64,000 nt of DNA from NCBI RefSeq assembly GCF_037975245.1, contig NC_092575.1:7101001-7165000 (forward strand). Reading direction: 5' to 3'. The translations under genes were made by a program, and so were the position numbers. The first letter of the stretch is position 1, and each line of letters starts with the position of its first letter. Source of the stretch: Apostichopus japonicus (lineage: Eukaryota > Echinodermata > Holothuroidea > Aspidochirotida > Stichopodidae). Under the pieces are notes generated by a model. The model made no database searches, was not told where the DNA came from, and was given only the letters and a program-made list of their open reading frames with translations. This document shows positions 13,501-21,996 of this stretch, one piece after another.

Positions 13501-16500
13501 CCAGGAGGGCTTATGGATTATGACTGACACGTCGGGTGGCTTGCAATTCAACACTTTTAAATTCAAATTTGGAATCTTTTCAAATTAGAGAGTCATTTTG
13601 GATGGGAAAACCATAGCTTGCTCTTGGGATGGGGAACCCACCTTACTTTGACCCGGCCTGGAATCGAACTCGGAACCTCCAGATTACAAAGCCTCATTGC
13701 TTCAAATGCCACCGCCTTTATCCACTCGGCCACATCACCGGTTTATTGATACTACAGTCCCTGCCTTTGCAACCATTCTTACCAAACCACATAATATTCA
13801 ATCATTTCAATCAGGTAAAGATACCTGCTGTTTTGTTGTTACAATCATTTTGCTGCTTCTTTAGAAAAGAAGACATTGCCTGTTCAATCCAATATGGAAA
13901 ATTTTGTGTCCCACACATTTACTGTGAAATGTCTTGTTTGACTTGCAATTCTTTGAAGTTGATCTCTAATTCCACATTTTTTTTCTTTCTTGTAGACTAA
14001 AATTAACAGATTATATCACTTTGTGGCAAATTTAACACAAAAATGAAGCCTTAAGAGATAATTATTGTTTTTTTCCTGAGTATCGCAAGAAATGTACACA
14101 TCACATTTTATCCCTTTTAAATGACCAAAGATTTATTTTTGAAAATTCAAAACAAGAAAGAAGAGTAACATATATCGTCCAAGACCTTGATGGAAACCTT
14201 TCGAAAAGGAACACACTTTTAAATGAGCGAGTACTTTTGACACAAATTTTCAGAAGTAGGAGACGATTTTTAAAGTGAATGAAAAAGACTTTCAGAGGAC
14301 AGTTAGGTCTTACCCTTGTGATAGGATTCCCATACTCCATCATGAAAGTCTTTATGGTTCCTAGGATGCTGCCGTGAGTGACAAAATCAAACAGTGCCCA
14401 CATTTCCTGGGAGATAGAAAAAAAGAATTAAACACAAATGATTTCAACATATTCGCATCATAACCTGCAAGACGTAAAATAATCAGGCTCATCTTCGTCT
14501 TAACAAATAAATTTGTCTGGTTTTCATGAATGAGGATGAGTTGATATTATTTTGTAAAATGTTTTTCAGGTGAGTATCAACTGAGAGTTACCTTAAGATC
14601 AATTTTTTTTGTGGGTGCTCCTTTAAGGATGAATCCATTCTTGTCACGATATGTTTTGCAGGGAATAACTTATACAGTATCGCATCGCGAAATGCTATAC
14701 AGCAGGGTTTACCCAAGTTTATCCCCCCACGAACCCCCTGTGGATGTCAGAGTTGTCCACGAACCCACAACTTTGCGAGACACGATCTGAGTCAATATTA
14801 TACTATAATACGCATAACAGTGCTTCGTAAACGATCAAGTTCATAGTGTATTACTGTAATGATAAAAAAACAAGTGATGAACAACTATTTATTTGGAAAC
14901 TTCCAAGATCAGATCTTTATCTTCATGACGCACTGTCATGTGTACACCAACTTCGTCAAAGTCATGCGGCCTGTGTCTGTTTCATAATTCAGTTATTTAT
15001 CACATGCACTGTACGGTACTACTATGGCAACATATGCATATGGAACGGGAAGAGTTTGACGATTGGTACGACTTTTGTACATTACTAAATTATACGATAT
15101 TTAAATTAGTTCAACAAAAACTACTCTAGTTTTGACTTTCAGAAACGTCTCACAAACCCCCTGGGATGGACTCACCCATCTATCCCCTGGAGGTTCATGC
15201 ACACCAGTTAGGGAACCCCTGCTATACAGCATGGGTAAACTGCTATACAAGTTTAAAAAATGTATAGCATCTTTTGTACACAGGAACCATAGTAATTTAT
15301 ATGAGACAGTTCAGTAAATTCCAAAACTGTTACACAATATGTGAAAACTAAATTATTCGCTGTTTGTGTCAATGGTTCTGTCAGAATGAATCAGTACTCA
15401 CCTTGAGATTATTTTGTATCGGTGTCCCTCAATACTCACCCTGAGATTATTTTGTATCTGTGTCCCTTTCAGATTTAATCCATACTCACCTTGAGATTAT
15501 TTTGTATGGGTGTCCCTGTCAGATTGACTCCGTACTCACCTTGAGATTATTTTGTATCGGCGTCCCTGTCAGAATGAATCGGTGTTTGGCTGGGACGGAA
15601 TGGATGGCCTTGGTCGTCTTGCCGGGGTTCTTGATCTTGTGACCCTCATCGAGGATGATGTAATCCTAGACAACAAAAAATACAACAGAGAAAATGTGTG
15701 TTGACTGTGCAACTAACATATTTACAATAAATGACATTACCTTCATATATCTAAGTGAACTCTAGCATGAAAACATGCCTTTGAAAATTCTTCTTCCATT
15801 CATTAAATTTGTGTAAAAGTAAGTTGGCCTGACGTTTCGATCCTAGCAGGATCTTCTTCAGAGGCTAAATGACAAATAACATACAGTAACAGAAGGGACA
15901 AAAACACGCCCAGAATACAGACAGGTTAATGAGCATGGTGAACACAAAGAGATAGATGTAAGGGGATTAGTAGACAAGGGATGGAGAGAAGAATGAAAGA
16001 AACCAACCGGGGAAGAGGAGAGGTGGAGATAAACAGTAGAGGGACAAATTCATTAAATTTGTCACTGAAATGGGCATGCTGTCAGCAGATGTAGTAAAAC
16101 AAAACTCCTCTTATCCATCGTACAATAAATAGAATTGGCCAACCATCTGTATTTAATTCAATAGGTGCCGCATCAATGCATTCATCTTCAGGGTAACTAC
16201 CAATCCACTAACTGTCCGTTCTTTACCCATATGAATTCTCTGCCATCCAACTGCATAATCTTTTGGAAGCTCGTCAAGACCAGACCGTAGCTAGTTAGAA
16301 GAACACCGCCTCGCCTCTGGACCTTGCAGAGCGCTCTCTCTTTCTCTCTTTTGCTACTACCGTGGAAACATTGCACATTGATGCCAGGTGCCCTAAAGGG
16401 GAAAAAAAAAATTAATTAATTACTTTTAATTTCAAATGAAAGTTTAAAACAAAATAGCGATATTTTTCTAGTCTACTTCATCGAATAAAAACAAAGGGAA

Positions 16501-19500
16501 ATAAAACAGAATGGGTTTAAAAATAAATTATAGCATATGTAGTTCATTTCCAGGGTATATATGAAATCAAATCTGAATGAGAAGAAGGGTAAGTAAAGAG
16601 TACAGGCAATGTAATGCACTTTAACACAGTATGTTGATACCCAGCCACTGACCTAAGGTAGAGATACTGAGGGCAGGGACCATCATTTTTGGAAGGATGC
16701 AATTTCCCATAATATAAGTGTAAGAAGCTCTAACTTGCAAACAAACCAGGTCCAGACTGTAAGAAACTTTTGGTCTGAAATTTTACCTGCATAACGAATT
16801 ATTACTCCAAATAAGACTGCTATTGTTCAAACTAAGATACAGTTTCTACAATGTTCACCAAATTCAGGTTAAGGAGCTAGAAATGTGATTCCATACAGTT
16901 ATGAATTTTGGATCCATTTCATATTAGTATTCATACGTACAAAAAAACAAAAAAAAACTTTTAATTCATTTGAGATGACACCTAACTAATCAATCTAATG
17001 ATCAGTATTCTCAAGCTTTGACATTATCAAATAGCATTTAAATATTAGCCAAAAATCAACTTGAAATGCGACTTAAAAAAAAAAATTAACTTCAGTATCG
17101 TTACTGATTTTCTACCATAGACCTCCTATATAGCTGTTGGTCCCCATACACCAATAATTAACTTAAACTTTTAAGCACTTATTTTGCAGAGAATAATTTA
17201 TCTGGTAGTGCAAAGCAAATGCAATGCAAAAAATGGGCAAGTCACTATACAATTGAGACGCTGCATAGCAGTGTTTTAACACAGAAACCATCCAGCGTTT
17301 TATATGATAGAGATACAGTTCTGAGCCTTCATAACTGCTACGTAAAATTGGAACAATAAATTATTCCCTGTTACAGGTTTTATACAAACAAAACATTGCA
17401 ATCCAGCATTGTCCAACATGTAGTGATACTTAAAAGTCACATTCAGCAATTACAATAAATGTTGAAAAGGCAATCTGTACCATTAACAGTCTACAAGCAA
17501 TGTTAATAATTGGAATAAATAAACCTAATGTGACCATCATACCAGAACATCATATATTATAAACATGGTATAACCAAAACCGTAACACAAGGCTGGTTTT
17601 GTAAGCATGTTTATTGGTTGTTCCTTGGTAAATCCGAAATTCCTTTAAAAGTTGTAAAAAGAGTTTCAGCAATTGTTGTTGACAGGAATTAAATTTGAAC
17701 TGGCATATTTTGCATTTAGATAATATAACTCCAAAGAAAGTTTCATGAAATGTTGTCAAAGTGAACCAATATAGAAACAGGGATGTTCTAGTTACAAAAT
17801 GCTAATATCTGGTGTAAAGTAGCAGAAACTGCTCTGACCGAGCATGCTATCTGGTGTAAAGTAGTAAGTACTGCTTCGTACCATTTTTCAAACTCCCTCT
17901 CCCAATTTATGATGACAGCAACTGGCAGCACGATCAAAACAGATCGGACTTGCTGCATGTCAAATAACCCCGTCAGAAATGCCACCACTTGGATCGTCTT
18001 TCCCAATCTGAAATTTCAAAAAAAAATGACGGTATTGTCAACATTATATATGGAAGTTTGGTTATCATGCAGTACTATTGTTATATATCATTTTTCAGAA
18101 TGATTCAGATATTTAGTCCTTTTTTATTATTAATTTCTAGTCTCTACTGCTGTCTTGAAAGCTCTTTATAAAAATATGACATATATTTCATTTTTTCCTC
18201 TCCTCATATGCTGCTGTATTCTGTCTCCAGCAGACTAAAACACTGTTACCATATCAACTTATCACACTCAGATGCCACCAGTTCCCTTAGGGACCAAATT
18301 AATGTTCTCACCCAACGCCATCATCTTCTAAGACATATTATATATTTGCTACCATTCGTCCCTCTCCTCATATGCTGCTGTATTCTATCTCCAGCAGACT
18401 AAAACACTGAATTATGATATCAACTTATCACACTCAGATGCCACCAGTTCCCTTAGGGACCTAATTACTGATCTCACCCAATGCCATCATCTTCTAAGAC
18501 ACCCTCACAGACTATAGTATTGACTATCGACCCGGTTGCCCAAATACTCTCATCCATTAGTTGCCTCCAATAATGCCATCAACCTTGCCCGGCCCTTATA
18601 ATTACCCTGTCATCTCCTTAGATGTTGACCCTTATGAGCCTATCACCACAATGACACCCTGGTTATACCTCCCATAATATCGACCAATAAGCCCTGTCTT
18701 CGTCTGATTTCATCACCCCAAGATGCCACTATTGACACTTATATGTAATTTCATGCTAACATTACCTTACCTTACTTAAAGCTTATTAACCCCATCTCAA
18801 AAGATATTGCCACTATGAACCCCAACAGTACATCATCTGCTCAGATGCCACCTGATTCCCATACTGAACTTATCCCCTCCCCTCTCATCTATCCCCAATG
18901 ATAGCATCAAGTTTGCCCCTATCCATGATCCAACTCATGTCATCTCCTACATGATAATGATCCTAACAACCACCCAATACAATCTCTGTGTCACCTTCCA
19001 TTACACCATCAATTGTCCCCCTAGGTAGTTTAATACTCACCCCATGTCGTCTCCTAAATAGTATTGATCCTAATAACCACCCATCTTCCCCCCAGCACAA
19101 TCTCTGTGTCACCTTCCATTACACCATCAATTGTTTCCCTAGATAGTTTCATACTCACCCCATGTCGTCTCCTAAATTATATTGATCCTAATTACCACCC
19201 ATCTTCCCCCCAGCACAATCTCTATGTCACCTTCCATTACACCATCAATTGTCCCCATAGGTAGTTAAATACTCACCCCATGTCATCTCCTAAATGATAT
19301 TGATCCTAACAACCACCCAACACAATCTCTGTGTCACCTTCCATTACACCATCAACTGTCCCTCTAGATAGTTTAATACTCACCCCATGTCGTCTCCTAA
19401 ATGATATTGATTCTAATAACCACCCATCTTCCCCAGCACAATCTCTGTGTCACCTTCCATTACATCATCAATTGTCCCCATAGATAGTTTAATACTCACC

Positions 19501-21996
19501 CCATGTCCGCATGTCGTCTCCTACATGATATCAATCCTAATAACCACCCAACACAATCTCTGTGTCACCTTCCATTACACCATCAATTGTCCCCCTAGGT
19601 AGTTTAATACTCACCCCATGTCGTCTCCTAAATAGTATTGATCCTAATAACCACCCATCTTCCCCCAGCACAATCTCTGTGTCACCTTCCATTACACCAT
19701 CAATTGTTCCCCTAGATAGTTTCATACTCACCCCATGTCGTCTCCTAAATTATATTGATCCTAATAACCACCCATCTTCCCCCCAGCACAATCTCTATGT
19801 CACCTTCCATTACACCATCAATTGTCCCCATAGGTAGTTAAATACTCACCCCATGTCATCTCCTAAATGATATTGATCCTAACAACCACCCAACACAATC
19901 TCTGTGTCACCTTCCATTACACCATCAACTGTCCCTCTAGATAGTTTCATACTCACCCCATGTCGTCTCCTAAATGATATTGATTCTAATAACCACCCAT
20001 CTTCCCCAGCACAATCTCTGTGTCACCTTCCATTACATCATCAATTGTCCCCTAGATAGTTTAATACTCACCCCATGTCCGCATGTCGTCTCCTACATGA
20101 TATCGATCCTAATAACCACCCAACACAATCTCTGTGTCACCTTCCATTACACTATCAATTGTCCCCCTAGATAGTTAAATACTCACCCCATGTCGTCTCC
20201 TAAATGATATTGATCCTAATAACCACCCATCTTCCCAACACCATCTCTGTGTCACCTTCCATTACACCATCAATTGTCCCCCTAGATAGTTTAATACTTA
20301 CCCCATGTCGTCACCTAAGATGCCACCTTTCCCCTTCCGGTGGAGTCGCCAGAACCACAGCAGACACTCCCTCTGGTAGGGATACAGTTTCTCATGCACC
20401 TCCCTCATGAGGTGGAATCCTTTACCCACATGTACCAATCCGTTGTCTTCTTCCTCCGAGTCGGAGTTGTCGGCTAGAAAAGCCTAAAAAGACGAGATGA
20501 CCCATCATCGTTAATCCGGGGCTCTAATTGAGGATCAAGAGGGGTACTCACTGCTCAGGCAACTTTCTCAGGGCAGATGTATTAAAAATTCATTTGGATT
20601 TCCATTGAAATGGCAGGGTACCCACATCCATTCTTCAGCTAACTTCAGAAGGAAAAGTTTTCAAAAAATTTCTCAGGGCAACAAGGTATTTTTTGCTTCT
20701 TCATCAAGGTATTTTTTTCTTTTTCATCATGAGAGGAACAAGAATGGAAAACCAGAAATGAGAGCAATCTGGAGAGATTCATGCAATCGTTCATATTATA
20801 ATCATACTGTTTGCTTTTCATACACATTCCTTGCAGCTGCTTAATAGCTCTTTGTTCTGGCAAAGATAATCCTTGAAGTTTTGGACAATTTCTAAGCCCT
20901 TAGTTTTGATGATGTAAGTTTAATAACCCAGTTTGTTATGAGAGCAACTATGGCAACTTGCATAAACGGGCACGGATTTTTATCATCAATAAGTTTGAGA
21001 AACAGTAGCAGAGCCTGAATGATTCATTGAGTATGATTAAAAGGATTTCCTTGTGTTGGAAGGGGGAGAGGGCATTAAACGGCATTCTACTCTTCAAATG
21101 ATATTCCTAACCTTGACTTTTTCAATCCTCTTCAGGACTTTATCTGTCTTTTGGATCGCAGCTGCCTTGACTAAATATTCAAGTGATTCTTTAGGCCGGC
21201 CAGCTTCTGCTGCATCTCTGGCTTTCTTCATAAATCGGTTGTAATGCAGTAACTTTCCAGGCGACACATCACCGATGTGCTGGACATTCTCTATAGCTGC
21301 AGAGATCATGTGTCAAGCCGAGGTAAAGTAAAATTGTGAAATGACGAAAAGAAAGTAGATCTATACTTGGATAAAAAGTTAGTCACATCACCAAATGATC
21401 TGTAACAAACTGTATCTCAACCAAGGATCCATAAAAAAGTCCAAATTTTTGATGGCAAAATCTCATTCCTCAATTTATACATATCTTTAAAGCCTTCAGT
21501 TTTCAGAGAACTTTATTTCATGTAAGTTACGGTACGTCTTCATGCTACGATGAATATCAATTGAAAGGGCCATTGAACTTCATTGTTACTTATCGTGTAT
21601 GAAACAACATTAATTGTTTGATCCTTCCCACTCCATTCCCCCTCCCCTCCCCCTTTACCCCACTAATCATTCAAAGGGCTCTCATGGTCAAACTCAATCA
21701 ACACATTCACTATACATTCCCTTTGTAAGTTAATGTCAGTTACTTACTACACAAACCAATTAACAAAGTTATTTACGGAATACGTTATTTTACTAAGCGA
21801 GAGTCCATTCACCTCTGAAGCTTAATTATGAAATCTCTACAAACTTGTGCTGTGTGTAAACTATTCTTAGAACATACCTTTTCATTGCTGGATTATATTC
21901 AATGGAATACAGTTCCTTCAATTATTATGCAACAAATGAACTTAGTAAGTATCATTCTTAAGACTTACCCTTGAGCGGCTGATGGTGTTGATCCAT
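617..21996 (-). CDS. ERCC6L: ERCC6L/PICH-like SNF2-family DNA translocase, 21 exons, C-terminus outside window
   Basis: The product should be a DNA-dependent ATPase of the SNF2 family that, in vertebrates, coats ultrafine anaphase bridges. Coding exons read on the minus strand: 21996-21969, 21296-21112, 20483-20302, 18007-17882, 16392-16227, 15665-15540, 14406-14314, 13273-13086, 11934-11820, 10237-10116, 9570-9345, 8732-8570, 7470-7281, 6647-6499, 5465-5359, 4426-4192, 3693-3622, 3006-2893, 2347-2276, 1561-1433, 685-617. All junctions are GT-AG and phases agree, giving 952 codons. Order: N-terminal TPR-like segment (about 10-70), Walker A GDDMGLGKT (about 130-138), DEGH box (about 235), [41 protein letters not shown], then an acidic tail with two SUMO-interaction-like exons. 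Human ERCC6L has 1250 residues, so the C-terminal TPR is expected beyond the left edge. The family call rests on [19 protein letters not shown] and [14 protein letters not shown], which resemble ERCC6L more than ERCC6. Confidence 0.93.
2276..3693 (-). CDS. ERCC6L: ERCC6L exons 17-19, acidic tail with first SUMO-interaction-like motif
   Basis: Exon 17 (3693-3622) encodes a Ser/Asp/Glu-rich stretch ([15 protein letters not shown]). Exon 18 (3006-2893) encodes [20 protein letters not shown]. Exon 19 (2347-2276) encodes [19 protein letters not shown], a hydrophobic SILI core followed by acidic residues as in SUMO-interaction motifs. All three exons are symmetric (phase 1-1), so they can be skipped or duplicated without a frameshift. 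The exons were found by frame and splice signals, since this region is poorly conserved. Confidence 0.75.
4192..6647 (-). CDS. ERCC6L: ERCC6L exons 14-16, post-helicase region
   Basis: Exon 14 (6647-6499) encodes [20 protein letters not shown] and [18 protein letters not shown], closely matching the vertebrate FSKQELRELF and HIAYLQSLG stretches. Exon 15 (5465-5359) encodes [20 protein letters not shown]. Exon 16 (4426-4192) encodes [20 protein letters not shown] and is charged and less conserved. Phases run 2, 1, 0, 1. Confidence 0.88.
4590..4712. repeat. Short tandem duplication in ERCC6L intron
   Basis: Two adjacent copies of a segment of about 63 bp containing CTTGTTGGAATYCAGCTGTA and ATTATATCAAACTATTTTAA, with few differences. 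Confidence 0.8.
5545..6417. repeat. 35-bp minisatellite, about 25 copies
   Basis: The unit contains CTCCTCATGTTCAAAATTTC followed by AAACTTTATTCTA, 35 bp long. It fills most of the intron between ERCC6L exons 14 and 15. Variants differ by single bases (ATTAC for ATTTC, CTCTATT for CTTTATT). Because 35 is not a multiple of three and the unit has few stops, it creates long overlapping open frames that are not genes. Confidence 0.95.
7193..7296. repeat. 26-bp tandem repeat made from the exon 13 splice donor
   Basis: Four head-to-tail copies (starting 7193, 7219, 7245, 7271) of a 26-bp unit with TATACCTGTAAGGGTTCTTT on the plus strand. The last copy overlaps the end of ERCC6L exon 13 (boundary at 7281). 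The other three place an exon-like end and a GTA donor inside the intron. Confidence 0.9.
7281..9570 (-). CDS. ERCC6L: ERCC6L exons 11-13, helicase C-terminal lobe
   Basis: Exon 11 (9570-9345) encodes an acidic insert, then [20 protein letters not shown] and [18 protein letters not shown]. Exon 12 (8732-8570) encodes [20 protein letters not shown] and [20 protein letters not shown]. Exon 13 (7470-7281) encodes [20 protein letters not shown] and [19 protein letters not shown]. These are motifs IV to VI of SNF2 enzymes, with both arginines of motif VI (DRAYRIGQ) present, so the ATPase looks intact. Confidence 0.92.
10116..11934 (-). CDS. ERCC6L: ERCC6L exons 9 and 10 (11934-11820 and 10237-10116)
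   Basis: Exon 9 encodes [20 protein letters not shown] and [11 protein letters not shown]. Exon 10 encodes [20 protein letters not shown] and [10 protein letters not shown]. The latter is nearly the same as the vertebrate ERCC6L sequence and anchors the family assignment. Two satellites fill the intron between them. Confidence 0.88.
10356..10757. repeat. AGTACAGTTT satellite
   Basis: Irregular tandem array of AGTACAGT/TTTAGTACAGT units in the intron between ERCC6L exons 10 and 9. Both strands are open because the unit lacks stops in some frames. No coding function is supported. Confidence 0.93.
11399..11800. repeat. 21-bp minisatellite
   Basis: About 18 copies of GTGAGATACAGTGAACGTAT plus one base. 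The array ends about 20 bp from the donor of ERCC6L exon 9 (exon boundary 11820). Interspersed single-base changes separate the copies. Confidence 0.93.
12190..13080. repeat. Approximately 43-bp minisatellite
   Basis: About a dozen or more copies of a unit containing GCATGTGGGTCAAACACTCT and ACCCACTACACCACCTCTT. The array lies directly beside the donor of ERCC6L exon 8 (boundary 13086). It keeps one plus-strand frame open for 355 codons, which I regard as an artefact of the repeat. Confidence 0.92.
13086..14406 (-). CDS. ERCC6L: ERCC6L exons 7 and 8 (14406-14314 and 13273-13086)
   Basis: Exon 7 encodes [20 protein letters not shown] and MEYGNPITR. Exon 8 encodes [20 protein letters not shown] and [11 protein letters not shown], followed by a serine-rich insert before an intron in phase 2. 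Together they are the SNF2 protrusion between the two ATPase lobes. The intervening intron contains a tRNA-derived SINE. Confidence 0.88.
13430..13743 (-). mobile_element. tRNA-derived SINE
   Basis: Read on the minus strand, a tRNA-like head (about 13743-13650) has an A box in TGGCCGAGTGGATAAAGG and a B box in GAGTTCGATTCC, resembling a Ser/Leu-type tRNA. The unit ends in a TTA microsatellite (plus strand ATAATAATAA at 13432-13451). No CCA-ready acceptor stem follows and the unit is about 310 bp long, so it is a SINE and not a working tRNA gene. It lies in an ERCC6L intron. Confidence 0.7.
15375..15585. repeat. Tandem copies of ERCC6L exon 6 donor region
   Basis: Four units sharing TACTCACCTTGAGATTATTT and TGTATCGGTGTCCCT on the plus strand. 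The last unit is the real exon 6 end (boundary 15540). The others (donors near 15399, 15435 and 15486) lie inside the intron and keep the CTCAAG|GTGAGT junction, except for one base change in the second copy. Confidence 0.9.
15540..15665 (-). CDS. ERCC6L: ERCC6L exon 6, DEGH box and motif III
   Basis: It encodes [17 protein letters not shown] through [14 protein letters not shown] (Walker B/motif II and motif III). The second acidic box reads DEGH rather than the DEAH of human ERCC6L; DEGH is also found in ERCC6/CSB. The last 30 or so bases plus the GTGAGT donor are repeated three more times downstream in the intron. Confidence 0.92.
15813..16047 (-). mobile_element. Penelope-type retroelement fragment with hammerhead motif
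   Basis: A 235-bp insertion is flanked by an exact 15-bp target duplication ATTCATTAAATTTGT (15798-15812 and 16048-16062). Near one end, minus strand, is a type I hammerhead core (see next entry), the hallmark of the pseudo-LTRs of Penelope-like elements. No reverse transcriptase or GIY-YIG endonuclease frame is present, so the copy is truncated or non-autonomous. It lies in the intron between ERCC6L exons 5 and 6. Confidence 0.65.
15829..15870 (-). ncRNA. Hammerhead ribozyme motif, type I with minimal stem III
   Basis: Reading the minus strand: GCCT, then CTGAAGA, stem II GATCC closed by TGCTA with GGATC, then GAAA, CGTC, then AGGC. This supplies the two conserved core boxes (CUGANGA and GAAA), a five-pair stem II, a GUC cleavage triplet and a stem I that can pair GCCU with AGGC. 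Stem III is only one to three pairs, as in retroelement hammerheads that work as dimers. It lies in the sense direction of the ERCC6L transcript. Self-cleavage is inferred from the motif only. Confidence 0.65.
16227..16392 (-). CDS. ERCC6L: ERCC6L exon 5
   Basis: It encodes [20 protein letters not shown], then [12 protein letters not shown] and LDGREFIW, equivalent to the FHG...ITTYQML stretch before the DEAH box in vertebrate ERCC6L. Donor GTAAAG, phase 0. Confidence 0.88.
17882..18007 (-). CDS. ERCC6L: ERCC6L exon 4, rest of Walker A
   Basis: It completes Walker A (GLGKT) and continues [20 protein letters not shown], then [16 protein letters not shown], the usual SNF2 motif Ia region. The acceptor is TTTCAG and the donor GTACGA. 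A tandem duplication of about 42 bp starts directly at the donor on the intron side. Confidence 0.9.
18195..20300. repeat. Complex minisatellite with about 115-bp units carrying decoy splice donors
   Basis: From 18195 to 18505 there are two copies of a segment of about 165 bp (ATATGCTGCTGTATTCT..., CACTCAGATGCCACCAG...). From about 18930 to 20300 there are some 11 units of about 115 bp with CACAATCTCTGTGTCACCTT, CATTACACCATCAATTGTCC and ACTCACCCCATGTCGTCTCC. A higher-order period of roughly 570 bp is visible (18980-19540 against 19550-20100). The part ACTCACCCCATGTCGTC copies the end of ERCC6L exon 3 with its donor. Confidence 0.9.
20302..20483 (-). CDS. ERCC6L: ERCC6L exon 3, start of ATPase lobe 1
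   Basis: The exon encodes an acidic linker ([10 protein letters not shown]), the Q-motif-like [16 protein letters not shown] and GGILGDDMG, the first half of Walker A. It ends in phase 2 at a GTAAGT donor. The last 17 exon bases and the donor are the apparent seed of the tandem array on the intron side (see findings). Confidence 0.92.
21112..21296 (-). CDS. ERCC6L: ERCC6L exon 2, N-terminal TPR-like domain
   Basis: The exon encodes [15 protein letters not shown] followed by an amphipathic helical pair ([20 protein letters not shown], then [20 protein letters not shown]). This matches the N-terminal tetratricopeptide-like segment of vertebrate ERCC6L in position and character. In PICH this segment contacts the BEND3/PLK1 side of the complex; here that is inference only. 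Confidence 0.88.
21969..21996 (-). CDS. ERCC6L: ERCC6L exon 1, start codon
   Basis: The first coding exon holds ATG at 21996-21994 and encodes MDQHHQPLK plus one base, followed by a GTAAGT donor. I chose this start because the phase joins exon 2 in frame and because the alternative methionine upstream of exon 2 lies on the intron side of its CTGCAG acceptor. The 5' UTR and promoter must lie above 21996. I could not place a transcription start. Confidence 0.8.

Noticed and set aside
13650-13743. Possible tRNA gene (Ser/Leu type)
   Set aside because: A and B boxes exist, but the sequence continues as a 310-bp unit with a microsatellite tail and lacks a complete cloverleaf end; treated as SINE.
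14101-14313. Extension of the exon 7 frame beyond 14314
   Set aside because: Similarity to ERCC6L stops exactly at the GTAAGA donor; the rest is intron read-through.
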